Assembly: GCA_037176885.1 (NCBI GenBank)
Contig: JAWWNJ010000014.1
Location: 1,178,001 to 1,242,000 of the forward strand
DNA from: Favolaschia claudopus
Taxonomy: Eukaryota; Basidiomycota; Agaricomycetes; Agaricales; Mycenaceae
Length of the DNA: 64,000 nt
Direction of reading: 5' to 3'
Of the stretch, positions 56,203 to 64,000 are shown piece after piece. The first letter of the stretch is position 1, and each line of letters starts with the position of its first letter. The notes under the pieces were generated by a model. That model saw only the letters and a list, made by a program, of their open reading frames with translations. It did not search any database and was not told the origin of the DNA. Position numbers and translations under genes: made by a program.

Positions 56203-57900
56203 CTAGGAATGCACAATGACGACAGAGGGGAGAGAGACAGCGACGCGGGCAGGACGGGTACCAGACTTGGGGAGGGGCCAGTGCGGATACAACTTTGAAA
56301 GTGTGAGCCAGCGGAAGCGGGAAAGCGCATCAGCAACAGAATTCTCGTCCGTTGAGATCCAAACCGGGCGAAAAGTGAAGTCCTGTTGAACGGCCAGGAG
56401 AGAGAACTGGCGGAAGAGAGCTTGCGTAGGCGGATGGTCAATAGAGCCAGACTGCAAGCAGGTCGGGATGGCCTCGTTATCAATACGAAACACCACCTCC
56501 AACCCAGCCCAACAGTGGCCCCAGAGCTCCGCAGCCCTCAACACAGCACGCATTTCCTTCCAATGGATCGGATGACGTGCATACTTCGCTGGTACAGGCT
56601 CAGTGAAGAACAGATCGCTGCTACACCAATGGCCACCCAGACCTAGCTTACCACTCGCATCTGTAAAGATTTCGACAGTGGGACGTGGAGGTCCAATAGC
56701 AAAAATGCCATTGAAAGACGGGAGGAAGGTATTCCACCATGCAATGTCGAGGCGGGCAGAGGAAGGAAGACGGCGGCGGTGGTGGCGGGGAAGGAGGGAA
56801 AGGCGGCGCATGAAGTCCCGAATACGGCGAGTGAAGAATCGACCAACCGGAATTACCGACTGAGCAAAGACGAGATGGCCGCAGAGCTGCTCGAGGTCGT
56901 AGTGGCTCGCAGATCGACGGGACAGGCACCCATCCAGAAGAACAAGGAGGCGAGCAAGCTTGTCCTGAGGAAGACGAGCCTGCATAGCAATACTGTCCAG
57001 CTCAATGCCGAGGAACTCGAGGCAGTGAGTCGGACCCTGCTCCTTGTCACTGGAGATTGAAAAGCCCAACTCGGCAGCAACGGTCCGGAAGACTGCGCGA
57101 CCATGACGAGCGTACTCCACACCCTTCGCAGCAGGAGTAACGTTGAACCAATCATCCAGGTAGTGCTGAATGAGCTTCATGACATCATCACGGCAGAGCA
57201 AAATCCAGTGATGAGCCTCCGCAAAGTAGTTGTACAGGCGGGGGCCTGTACGAACACCAAACGGTAGGAAGATGTCAAGGAACAGGCGCAACTTCCACTC
57301 GAAACCCATCAGATGCACATGGTTAGGGTGAATCGGAATATGCCTGAATGCAGCCTCCAGATCTGCCTTATAAAGGAAGGATCCAGGGCCAGCTTCCCGT
57401 ATGCGATCAATTGCCCCCATAACAGCCTCGTAGACCAGATGGCCATACTCAGCTGGGATCGCGTCATTGACAGAGGATCCATGGGGATACGAGAGATGGT
57501 GAATCCGACGACGTTTCTCGCTATATTTCTTGGGTACAGAACCCAGCGGAGAAAGGACGGGCTTGACAGTATCAGCCATGTCCGTGATATCAATGATACG
57601 CCCAAGAGAAACCTCATGGGCAATATCCTTGTCCACCGTCTCGGGAAACGCAAGTGCAGAGGGAACGGGTGCAGGGGCCGAAGAGGAGGGGGAAGGCATA
57701 CGTGCAGGATCCACACCAAGAAGAACACCATAGCGAATAGCAGACACAAGGGTGTCCGCAAACTGACGGTCTGGATAATCAATCAGCGCACTGGCCCAAG
57801 CGTCAGGATGTAGCTTCGTGGGCGGCATTGACTTTGAATGGGGAGATGTGAGGGGGAAGAGCAGATTGGTGTTTGCGCGAGCCGGGGGAAAAGGAGGCAT
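56203..57900 (-). CDS. Reverse transcriptase-RNase H of a YR-type retroelement
   Basis: 565 codons, uninterrupted. The N-terminal part is linker. RT blocks follow: LSPLGSVPKK, RRIHHLSYPHGSSVNDAIP, LYKADLEAAFRHIPI (first Asp), LPFGVRTGPRLYNYF, the HYLDDWFNV box (catalytic YLDD) and LEFLGIELDS. The C-terminal RNase H has IFTDASGKLGLGGHW (Asp), HWKEMRAVLRAAELW (Glu), RIDNEAIPTCLQS (Asp) and ENSVADALSR (Asp), the full acidic set. This arrangement, with no integrase downstream, fits DIRS/Ngaro elements. An intact frame and near-identical terminal repeats suggest recent activity. It overlaps the gag ORF by about 118 bp. Confidence 0.85.
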   Translation of the reverse strand: MPPFPPARANTNLLFPLTSPHSKSMPPTKLHPDAWASALIDYPDRQFADTLVSAIRYGVLLGVDPARMPSPSSSAPAPVPSALAFPETVDKDIAHEVSLGRIIDITDMADTVKPVLSPLGSVPKKYSEKRRRIHHLSYPHGSSVNDAIPAEYGHLVYEAVMGAIDRIREAGPGSFLYKADLEAAFRHIPIHPNHVHLMGFEWKLRLFLDIFLPFGVRTGPRLYNYFAEAHHWILLCRDDVMKLIQHYLDDWFNVTPAAKGVEYARHGRAVFRTVAAELGFSISSDKEQGPTHCLEFLGIELDSIAMQARLPQDKLARLLVLLDGCLSRRSASHYDLEQLCGHLVFAQSVIPVGRFFTRRIRDFMRRLSLLPRHHRRRLPSSARLDIAWWNTFLPSFNGIFAIGPPRPTVEIFTDASGKLGLGGHWCSSDLFFTEPVPAKYARHPIHWKEMRAVLRAAELWGHCWAGLEVVFRIDNEAIPTCLQSGSIDHPPTQALFRQFSLLAVQQDFTFRPVWISTDENSVADALSRFRWLTLSKLYPHWPLPKSGTRPARVAVSLPSVVIVHS

Positions 57901-58346
57901 TGGGGGTATCTCGGAAAGAATGGGAGCATGGTCAGATTCGACGACGCTGGTAGATGACAGGGGAGATGAGACTTTCCTGAGGGAGAGCCAGAAGCATCTC
58001 CCCCTCGCTCACCCGGCTTCATTAACACACCAACAGGGGGATTTTCCTGAGGCGGAGTAGGCCGAGCTACATCTGGGGGTTTTGACGAACGACGTGCGCA
58101 GAAAGCCGCAGTGTGAGCACGGTCACCGCAATGGGAGCAAACATGACGACGGGGACACCGGCGTCGACCATCCCAACACCCTCCAACACGATTATGGCCC
58201 CAGCATATCTGAGAGCGCACCCGAGTCCCAGCAGTCATCAAAATTCTTCCATCATCTGGCGGTGTCCATGGTCCTCGGTCGGGAACACCAAAGCGAAGAA
58301 CTCCATCAACTTGAATGAGGCTGGGGATAGGCCGAAGAGGAGGCAT
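57783..58346 (-). CDS. Gag-like zinc-finger ORF of the YR element
   Basis: 187 codons on the minus strand overlapping the RT start. The key feature is a Cys/His array: CWGHNRVGGCWDGRRRC followed by CSHCGDRAHTAAFC, the latter a perfect C-x2-C-x4-H-x4-C knuckle as in nucleocapsid proteins. The sequence after PTPPQENPP is in the overlap and may not be the real frame. The start is uncertain. Upstream, towards A1, other frames are also open, and the usual long gag N-terminus is absent, so an internal deletion is likely. Confidence 0.6.
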   Translation of the reverse strand: MPPLRPIPSLIQVDGVLRFGVPDRGPWTPPDDGRILMTAGTRVRSQICWGHNRVGGCWDGRRRCPRRHVCSHCGDRAHTAAFCARRSSKPPDVARPTPPQENPPVGVLMKPGERGGDASGSPSGKSHLPCHLPASSNLTMLPFFPRYPQCLLFPRLAQTPICSSPSHLPIQSQCRPRSYILTLGPVR

Positions 58347-58416
58347 CGAAGTCGACCAGCCGAAGGCGGGGGAGAGGATGAGATGGCAGCGGAAGCACCC
58401 AGAAAGGAAGGGAAAA

Positions 58417-58640
58417 CACGAAAAAAGAGGGTATGACGGCGACGGGGGGACAAGACTAGAAGCGGGGAAGGAGACTCGAGGTCATGGAGGGGGGGGGGCT
58501 GGAGAAGAGAAGGTCTCAAAGAGACGGAGTCACCGAGCCAAAGGCGCGATGCGGAGGCGGGCGAGACGAAAAGAATGAGGAGACACGTGACTGATGGGTG
58601 ATCGCTTTAGCCAATCCCTTCGGTCTGTCCAGACCACCTA
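58417..58640. repeat. A1 repeat
   Basis: Outer copy of the A repeat described at 55721-55944; beyond 58640 the two copies have unrelated flanks. Confidence 0.85.
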
Positions 58641-59682
58641 TGTCGGCCGTGTGAATTTTGGAAAACGGTGAGCAAAATATGCCAATCCGCTGATGCTGCT
58701 CGACGTGTAGAGGCAATTCCGTCGAGCCACAGCTAACCCAAAGCGAACCGGTCTATTTCCGCTCGAAAAATGTCCGAAGGCTTGATCTGGCTCGACTCAT
58801 CGCGCCGCTGGTTCGTTATAGCTCGATTTCGGTTCGATCTGGCTGCCTGGACTTCTCACTGGGCGGTTAGGGGTGGTTACCGGTGCGACATGCTGAACAC
58901 CAAAGCAGGCACAAATGCACTTGATACCCAACGCGCTGGCAACAGCGTCGAGAGCATCAAGACCGCATTCCGGAAAGAACACTAAACGCTAATGACCCAA
59001 CGATGGAGCGCACCACGTGACTGACACGTTGTGCATTTCAAGTCCGGAAAATACAATCGACGACGGTAGAGCCTTGGTTAACTTTTCTGAAGGCTTGTAC
59101 ATATTCCCTCAGTACATGCCCAGTAGTATTATGTGTATCATTCAGTAAACTTGGAAGTCACTGTCAGTCGACGTTAGATCAATCATCAAAGCCAGTACTC
59201 AAAGTGCTACAGTATGGTGTGCCTTATCACTCCGATCAAAAGTTGAGCTCGCGCAATTTTCTTCATAGATTTCGGGAACAGCTGTAAGAGTATTTCTCAC
59301 CAAAAGTTTGGCGTGGAATTCTCCCAAGTGCTCCAAAGTGACGCTAAGACACGACAGCCGAATGGAGCCCAAGGCATCTGGAACCTATGAACACAACTAC
59401 AACTTGTTTGAAGTCAAAGTGGGAAGTAATCATCGAAATACAGGCCAGAAATCAATCGGACATTTTTTTTGCCGAGTTAGTGTATTTCCTTGCTTTCGTG
59501 TTCCCTCAAATTTTTCATGTTTGCCTCCTTGACCTCGCCTACCGGAGCGAAGCGAAGGTTCGACCTGTAATTGCTTAGTTTCTATCGGACACGGCCCAAT
59601 AAGGGAATTGGCAGCGGCAGCGTGTCCTGGGACACGCTGGCTGTGTGTGGGCTCGGGATGGGGCGGCCCCGGGGCACCGAAT
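58641..59682. other. No confident gene
   Basis: A 71-codon frame at 58770-58985 and smaller ones; nothing recognisable. Confidence 0.4.
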
Positions 59683-60209
59683 CAAGGGTATGCCGGCCCG
59701 TCAAGCCGAGACCTAGGGCAGGGAGGGTGGTTCGACCCGTGAGGGTCAGAAAAAAAAAAAAATTGATTATTTGTTGGGGGGTGGGATATGGTTCCGGGAG
59801 CTCAAATTCACCTAGAAATCACTGTTACCGCTGTTTCTACTCAAAATATCCCGGGCAACAAGGTTCACATCGGTCTTTCCGGGTCTCACCGGCAGTTTAT
59901 TAATACAAGGTTTAAATACGTACCAAATACTACATACGAGGCCTTATAACTCGAACCTTGTTAGGCCTTATAAGGCCATTAGGTGCTCCAAGACCTTACC
60001 AGGCTTTTTCAATTTTTCCGACATAACAGTTGTTTTGAGTTCATATTTTGAGCCAAGTTTTGGTCAAGCGCTTTGGCACGCAGGTATCACGTGAATAATT
60101 ACTCGATTTGGGTAGTACGTAATGCTTACGTGGTAGGGTGGTTCAGCCAAAAGGTCGGTTTGAAAAAAAACAGCCATAGGTATTTTTTTTTGGTTTCCGC
60201 ACACCCTTG
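59683..60209. mobile_element. hAT-type MITE (CAAGGG family)
   Basis: Starts CAAGGGTATGCCGGCC and ends GCACACCCTTG. CACCGAAT is duplicated exactly at 59675-59682 and 60210-60217. Subterminal GGGCAGGGAGGGTGG and, near the right, ACGTGGTAGGGTGG match the 15738 copy, which has both. Confidence 0.87.
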
Positions 60210-60503
60210 CACCGAATGCTAGTTTGGAATGGTTTTAAAAGGCCATTGAAGCTTGAAGGCCCATTAACGAGTTATCAGAATTTACGTACATTTCGCGTAA
60301 TTGGGGGAGCTTGCTCCCCCCTTTTGTCCGACAAAAGGGGCGATGAATATCAGCTAGCCGCGCTTTCGTTTTCGATTTTCGTTCATACCGGAAAATTGCT
60401 GCGAGAGCATCAGCGGAGAGCCCTGCAGGCGTAGCTTCTCCCTTCCCCCCTCTTTTTCCCTTTATTTTTCGCTTTTCCACGTCACGGGACCCAGTAAAAA
60501 ACC

Positions 60504-60583
60504 CATGGCACAGCGGTAACCATCCCCTAAGGTTGACCACGCGCACATTGCCAAGGTCGCAGGTTCGAATCCTGCAGCCCCCA
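60504..60583 (+). ncRNA. tRNA-like sequence with A and B boxes (SINE head or decayed tRNA)
   Basis: TGGCACAGCGGTAA fits the tRNA D-arm/A box. GCAGGTTCGAATCCTGC is a perfect T-arm with a B-box GGTTCGAATCC, followed by AGCCCCCA as an acceptor 3' strand. The seven bases before the A box (AAACCCA) do not pair with it, and the anticodon arm is unclear, so an intact tRNA is not supported. A tRNA-derived SINE or pseudogene is more likely. Confidence 0.5.
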
Positions 60584-60710
60584 CACTCGGAGAAACAATT
60601 TAGACACTCCGAGATTCCGCCGCGCCGATTTCGGCCAACCAACCTCATGACCACACTGGCACGTGATCGCCCCACGATCGTGTCACTCACGCCAAGCGGA
60701 CAACCCCCAC

Positions 60711-60906
60711 TGTGCAGAGGGAAGGTTTTGAAATTCATGATGTTGTTCAGGACCTTGTGTTAGGTATTTCGTCGTCATTTGTGTTGAATTTCATGATCTT
60801 TTGTCGGATTTCATGACGAAACGTTATAATCCGGGGTCCTGAAATTCCTAACGACTGTGGGCCCGTTCCTAACGTTTTTTCATGACATTTTGTCATGATC
60901 TTCGCA
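60711..60906 (+). repeat. 200-bp direct repeat, copy 1 (partner 62432-62633)
   Basis: Begins TGTGCAGAGGGAAGG and ends CATGATCTTCGCA. It matches 62432-62633 apart from a 5-bp ATATG difference and a few substitutions. TG...CA ends in direct orientation around 1.5 kb of other sequence resemble LTRs, but no flanking duplication or primer site was found. Confidence 0.7.
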
Positions 60907-61037
60907 ATGATTCGTCCGGAAGTACAACCAAGGTAGCCAGCTATCCCGACGCCTTACTCCTTATCAAACTCCATGGAAGAGGTATAAAACAGGATATATT
61001 TCAAGTACTGGACAATACAGTTGCAGTACTACTAGTA

Positions 61038-61203
61038 CAGTCGAAGCTGTCATAACCCATAGCTCTCATAACCCATAATCTCCCTTAACCCATACATCTT
61101 TGGGGGTTTTTGACCGGTTTTTGGCTGGGATAACCCATAAATCTGTCAAATCCCATAGCTTTTTCGCTCTACCGAGGGCTATGGGTTATGACAGCTTCGA
61201 CTG
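61038..61203. mobile_element. 166-bp TA-flanked MITE
   Basis: CAGTCGAAGCTGTCATAACC and its exact complement pair over 26 bp. TA at 61036-61037 and 61204-61205. The interior has repeated TAACCCATA words. Confidence 0.88.
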
Positions 61204-61205
61204 TA

Positions 61206-62430
61206 TAATACTCTGACCTTCAAAATCTCGCCACCATCACGATCAGCCGTACTTGATCAGCTTGCGTGGCTCGGAAACACACTACGGAGAATGAAAAAGA
61301 GGTATGTAGATAGAGAAGGGAAGTAACTCACCGGGTTAGACAGATCACTGAATGCTCTGTCGTCATCGAAAAGCGAAGTTACCACGACAGGGAAAGAGCG
61401 CATTAATGAGCTGCAATGCACTCTCGCAGTATCACTCACAATAATACGCTGCCCTGCCACTGCATCCCGGCTCATCCTTCGCCACCCCTTAGTCCTTTGA
61501 GAGTCTTGCGCACTGCAGAGAGATCTAGTTCGGTTACGGCGGTGTGGATTGATCCTAGAGGGCGGTGACGTAGGGAAGGAAGCGTGGTCCGTTACAGCAG
61601 AGTGTGTTGGCGAGAGTGACGGCGGCGGCGGCGCTCTACGATGGTGACTTGGAGGGAGGTCATGGTGGGGGGAGACAAGAGCGGCCGCAGCATATGTGTG
61701 CTGCGGATGTGGAGCAATGCTGTAAGTGACGTCATTGACTCGGCAGCTCGGCCGCAGGACTTGAACAAAAATTTGCTGGTTTTTCGAGGCCGAAATTCGT
61801 GATGTTTCGTCGTGAATGCAGGTTCAAGATTTTTATGTCACTTTTTGAAAGAGAATTATATGCATTAACCTGTAATGTGGTCCCACAGTTGAATATGAGT
61901 GCGGTATCACACCTTGTAACTTTTAGAAGTTTTGGAGCATCATGAAACCAGTCTTGAAATTCATGACGTATATTCTAACGAAACGTCAGGAATCTTGAAT
62001 TTCAAGACAATGATCTTGAATTTCATGACAAATACTTCTCACAGTGCCCGTTTGGAGAAACACAGCCCCTCGCGCTCGTTGCGCAGAGAGTTTGAAGGAT
62101 CAAGGGCAGCCGAATGATTACCAATTAGTGATACAGTCGATGTACTGCTAGACTCCGACATGGGCCGATAAACGGCCCGCAGTGAGGATAATGGAATATT
62201 GATTGATTGATTGATTGAAAAAAACCCAATTTTGGGGACGAGTCAAATGTCGCCAAATAGCGTCATAGCGAAACACTTCAAAACACAACAAAATGAGCCA
62301 TCCTTTCGCAAATTCACCAGTACTTTCGATGCAATCCGGCTCAAAATGACTTTTTATATCACTATTGTACATCACCGGTCATAATTCCGTCGGAGAAAAT
62401 AATATTTCGCATTAGTGCATTTGCCTGCCA
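61206..62430. other. Interval between the 200-bp direct repeats
   Basis: A minus-strand frame (61475-61257) with possible splice signals may be a gene scrap. TTCATGA-rich sequence lies at 61795-62040 and a (TTGA)n microsatellite near 62195. Confidence 0.35.
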
Positions 62431-62431
62431 C

Positions 62432-62633
62432 TGTGCAGAGGGAAGGTTTTGAAATTCATATGCATGATGTTGTTCAGGACCTTGTGTCAGGTATTTCGTC
62501 GTCATTTGTGTTGAATTTCATGATCTTTCGTCGGATTTCATGACGAAACGTTACGATCCGGGGTCCTGAAATTCCTAACGACTGTGGGCCCGTTCCTAAC
62601 GTTTTTTCATGACATTTTGTCATGATCTTCGCA
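62432..62633 (+). repeat. 200-bp direct repeat, copy 2
   Basis: Partner of 60711-60906, same orientation, about 95 percent identical by eye. Confidence 0.7.
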
Positions 62634-62737
62634 ATGGTGGGCGCGGGATATGTGATCTATCACGAGGAAAGTTATGCTCAGTCTACGAGCTGTACTGAAT
62701 CTTCCTGACTGACATGACCAGTGCATGAGATGTCAGT

Positions 62738-63388
62738 GGTTTTTTGACCGATCCCGGCCGTCTTTGCACCTTTTTGTATGATTCCAGGTGGTGAGTGTAT
62801 GTAAACTGCACCTGCAACAAATTACTGACCATCACCAAGATCAAAAATAATTGATGTTTGGCCGAAAATGGCCAAACGATCTTGTAGCTCAAAACCTCAA
62901 TTTTGTGAGTCAACGGGACTTTTTTTGTTCGAATAATAGTTTAGACTGTCTTGTAGCGCCATCAAAACTGAGTGACTTTACAACTTGATTGAAGTCAAAT
63001 GGTGCAGCCGTTGTTGAGATATCGCGCTCTGAAGTTGGCCACTTTTGGCTGTTTTTACCATTTTTGGCTATTTTACGGCAATTTTGGCAAACTTGCAAGC
63101 ACGATATCTCAAGAATGGCTGCACCGTTTTGCTTCATCTAAATTCTGAATCTCAAAAGTTTTTTTAGAGGTACACCCTGCGTGCGAGGTATTTCTGTGAA
63201 AAAAAATTCTTGCTGAGTTAGAAAAATCAATTTCGGAGTTGTCTGATTGTTTGGCTGTTTTTAGCCAAATATCAATTATATTGGATCTCGGTGATGGTCA
63301 GTAATTTGCTGCAAGTGTAGTCTACATACACCCAGCACCTGGAATTATAGAAAAGGGTGCAAAGACAGCCGAAATCGGTCAAAGAACC
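62738..63388. mobile_element. 651-bp foldback element
   Basis: Arms of about 120 bp pair with roughly 85 percent identity (GGTTTTTTGACCGATCCCGG against GGTTCTTTGACCGATTTCGG, and inward to AATTACTGACCATCACC). The centre has smaller palindromes of ATTTTTGGC type. Exact ends and target duplication are uncertain. Confidence 0.75.
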
Positions 63389-63396
63389 GACCGTCC

Positions 63397-64000
63397 ATGA
63401 CTTTTTCTCACTACGAGCCAGAATGGATTCAATATGTTTGAGGCAAGTCTTTTCATACGCTTCGCAGTATTAATTTCGGACTCAATTTTAATCAGCTCTT
63501 TCGTTCTTTCCCTGGTGGAACCGAGCGGTTCCTCAGCCAGATATGGGCTTCACGAGTTCAAGATTTCTCTTCGCTTGAGCCCAATCTCGACATCGTTTGC
63601 CCCTCTGCGCGGGATATCGCTCATGCGATGATTAACCTTCCATCTATTGTCAATCTGCCTGCTGTCCTTCGCGGCTTCTTTTCGCGTACGGGAATACCCT
63701 GCGCCGGGCGATTCGAAATTGCTAAACCCGCCATTCATCCCATCGTTCCTTTATCTCGCATCGATTCTCCATCATTTCGCCCGCAGATGTTCGTATGGGC
63801 AGCGACGGGTGCGCCGTGTGTTGAGCTTACACAAGGTATTTCTGCCGTCTTTGCTCTTCCCAGCAACACCGACTACGATATAGATGAGCGGAAGCGCGCA
63901 GCAGGCATGGCAGAGGGAACAATCGCATTCCGCAGCTGTCTTCGATCCGCCTGGATTCCTTTGTCTCATCTGGTGAAATTACACCTCGCAACTTACCCCG
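63397..64000 (+). CDS. Unidentified protein, 5' part, runs off the window
   Basis: A frame with no stop extends from at least 63496 to the window edge: RSFPGGTERFLSQIWASRV, LDIVCPSARDIAHAMINLP, IPCAGRFEIAKPAIHP and VFALPSNTDYDIDERKRAAG. Composition is that of an ordinary globular protein. A likely first exon is 63397-63435 (MTFSHYEPEWIQY), joined in phase across a 60-nt GT...AG intron; the donor GTTTGA is weak. The family is not recognised. The foldback at 62738-63388 ends 8 bp before the proposed ATG. Confidence 0.5.

Larger units (their letters stand above)
55517..58640 (-). mobile_element. DIRS/Ngaro-like YR retroelement without a recombinase ORF
   Basis: On the minus strand the order is A1 (58640-58417), gag-like ORF, RT-RNase H ORF, B1 (56063-55945), A2 (55944-55721) abutting B1, an 85-bp gap, and B2 (55635-55517). 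A copies are 224 bp with two differences seen; B copies are 119 bp with none seen. The A1 ... B1-A2-B2 layout is the split direct repeat of Ngaro-type elements. Only about 140 bp separate the RT stop from B1, leaving no room for a tyrosine recombinase, so this copy would need one in trans. Confidence 0.7.

Noticed and set aside
60504..60583. Functional tRNA gene
   Set aside because: The 5' acceptor strand does not pair with the 3' strand and no clean anticodon arm was found.
60235..60738. 167-codon minus-strand ORF with CRIRTCDLGN
   Set aside because: That peptide is what a tRNA T-arm reads in this frame; the ORF is an artefact over the tRNA-like sequence.
60711..62633. Complete small LTR retrotransposon (TRIM)
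   Set aside because: Direct repeats with TG...CA ends exist, but no target duplication, primer-binding site or polypurine tract could be seen; kept only as repeats and a finding.

Overview
The window looks like a repeat-dense stretch of a basidiomycete (Agaricomycete-type) nuclear genome. The evidence is the many 45-60 nt GT...AG introns, a local F-box/LRR family, a Ty3 element whose pol is of the kind common in mushroom-forming fungi, two-gene PIF/Harbinger elements (DDE nuclease plus Myb/SANT protein), a hAT element, a tyrosine-recombinase-type retroelement, and about twenty small inverted-repeat elements (MITEs). No bacterial operon, CRISPR array or rRNA was seen.

Layout. 0.5-1.2 kb: a five-exon gene for a small heptad-repeat coiled-coil protein. 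1.3-14.9 kb: one Ty3-type LTR retrotransposon inserted just downstream of it, bounded by TGTGACG/CGTCACA ends and a GTAA duplication. Its LTRs are almost identical, but the interior is full of frameshifts. The block holding pol plus most of the 3' LTR (about 1.36-6.32 kb) is inverted relative to gag-protease, and each LTR carries its own later MITE. 15-18.2 kb: gene-poor, with four MITEs and an AT-rich degenerate repeat. 18.6-19.6 kb: an AT-hook protein gene. 20.7-23.7 kb: GC-rich tandem repeats, then a broken Harbinger nuclease gene convergent with a SANT-domain gene. 24.8-25.9 kb: an intact two-exon orphan gene. 26-33.4 kb: MITEs, one very long-armed foldback and a telomere-like patch.

33.4-38.7 kb: an apparently complete hAT transposon. 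Its 15-exon transposase reads open throughout, and a 161-bp MITE with the same ends sits immediately beside it. 39.6-41.0 kb: an intact secreted beta-trefoil (R-type) lectin gene. 41.6-47.5 kb: an F-box cluster with one intact gene, one copy stopped by a single nonsense codon, and three relics. 47.6-49.4 kb: a Harbinger nuclease C-terminal remnant with an intact SANT-domain partner gene. 50-54 kb: more MITEs. 54.7-58.6 kb: a YR-type (DIRS/Ngaro-like) retroelement with zinc-knuckle gag and an RT-RNase H ORF, framed by A1 ... B1-A2-B2 split direct repeats, but with no recombinase ORF. 59-63.4 kb: repeats and foldbacks. 63.4-64 kb: the 5' part of an unidentified gene running off the edge.

Functionally this is mostly a nest of transposable elements around a few host genes (coiled-coil, AT-hook, orphan, lectin, F-box). 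The nesting gives a relative chronology. The LTR element came first, followed by the two MITEs in its LTRs and the inversion. At 33-39 kb a TA-flanked MITE came first, then the hAT element in its end, then the hAT-like MITE. All splice models, family assignments and duplications were read by eye from the sequence. No database search or computed alignment was possible.
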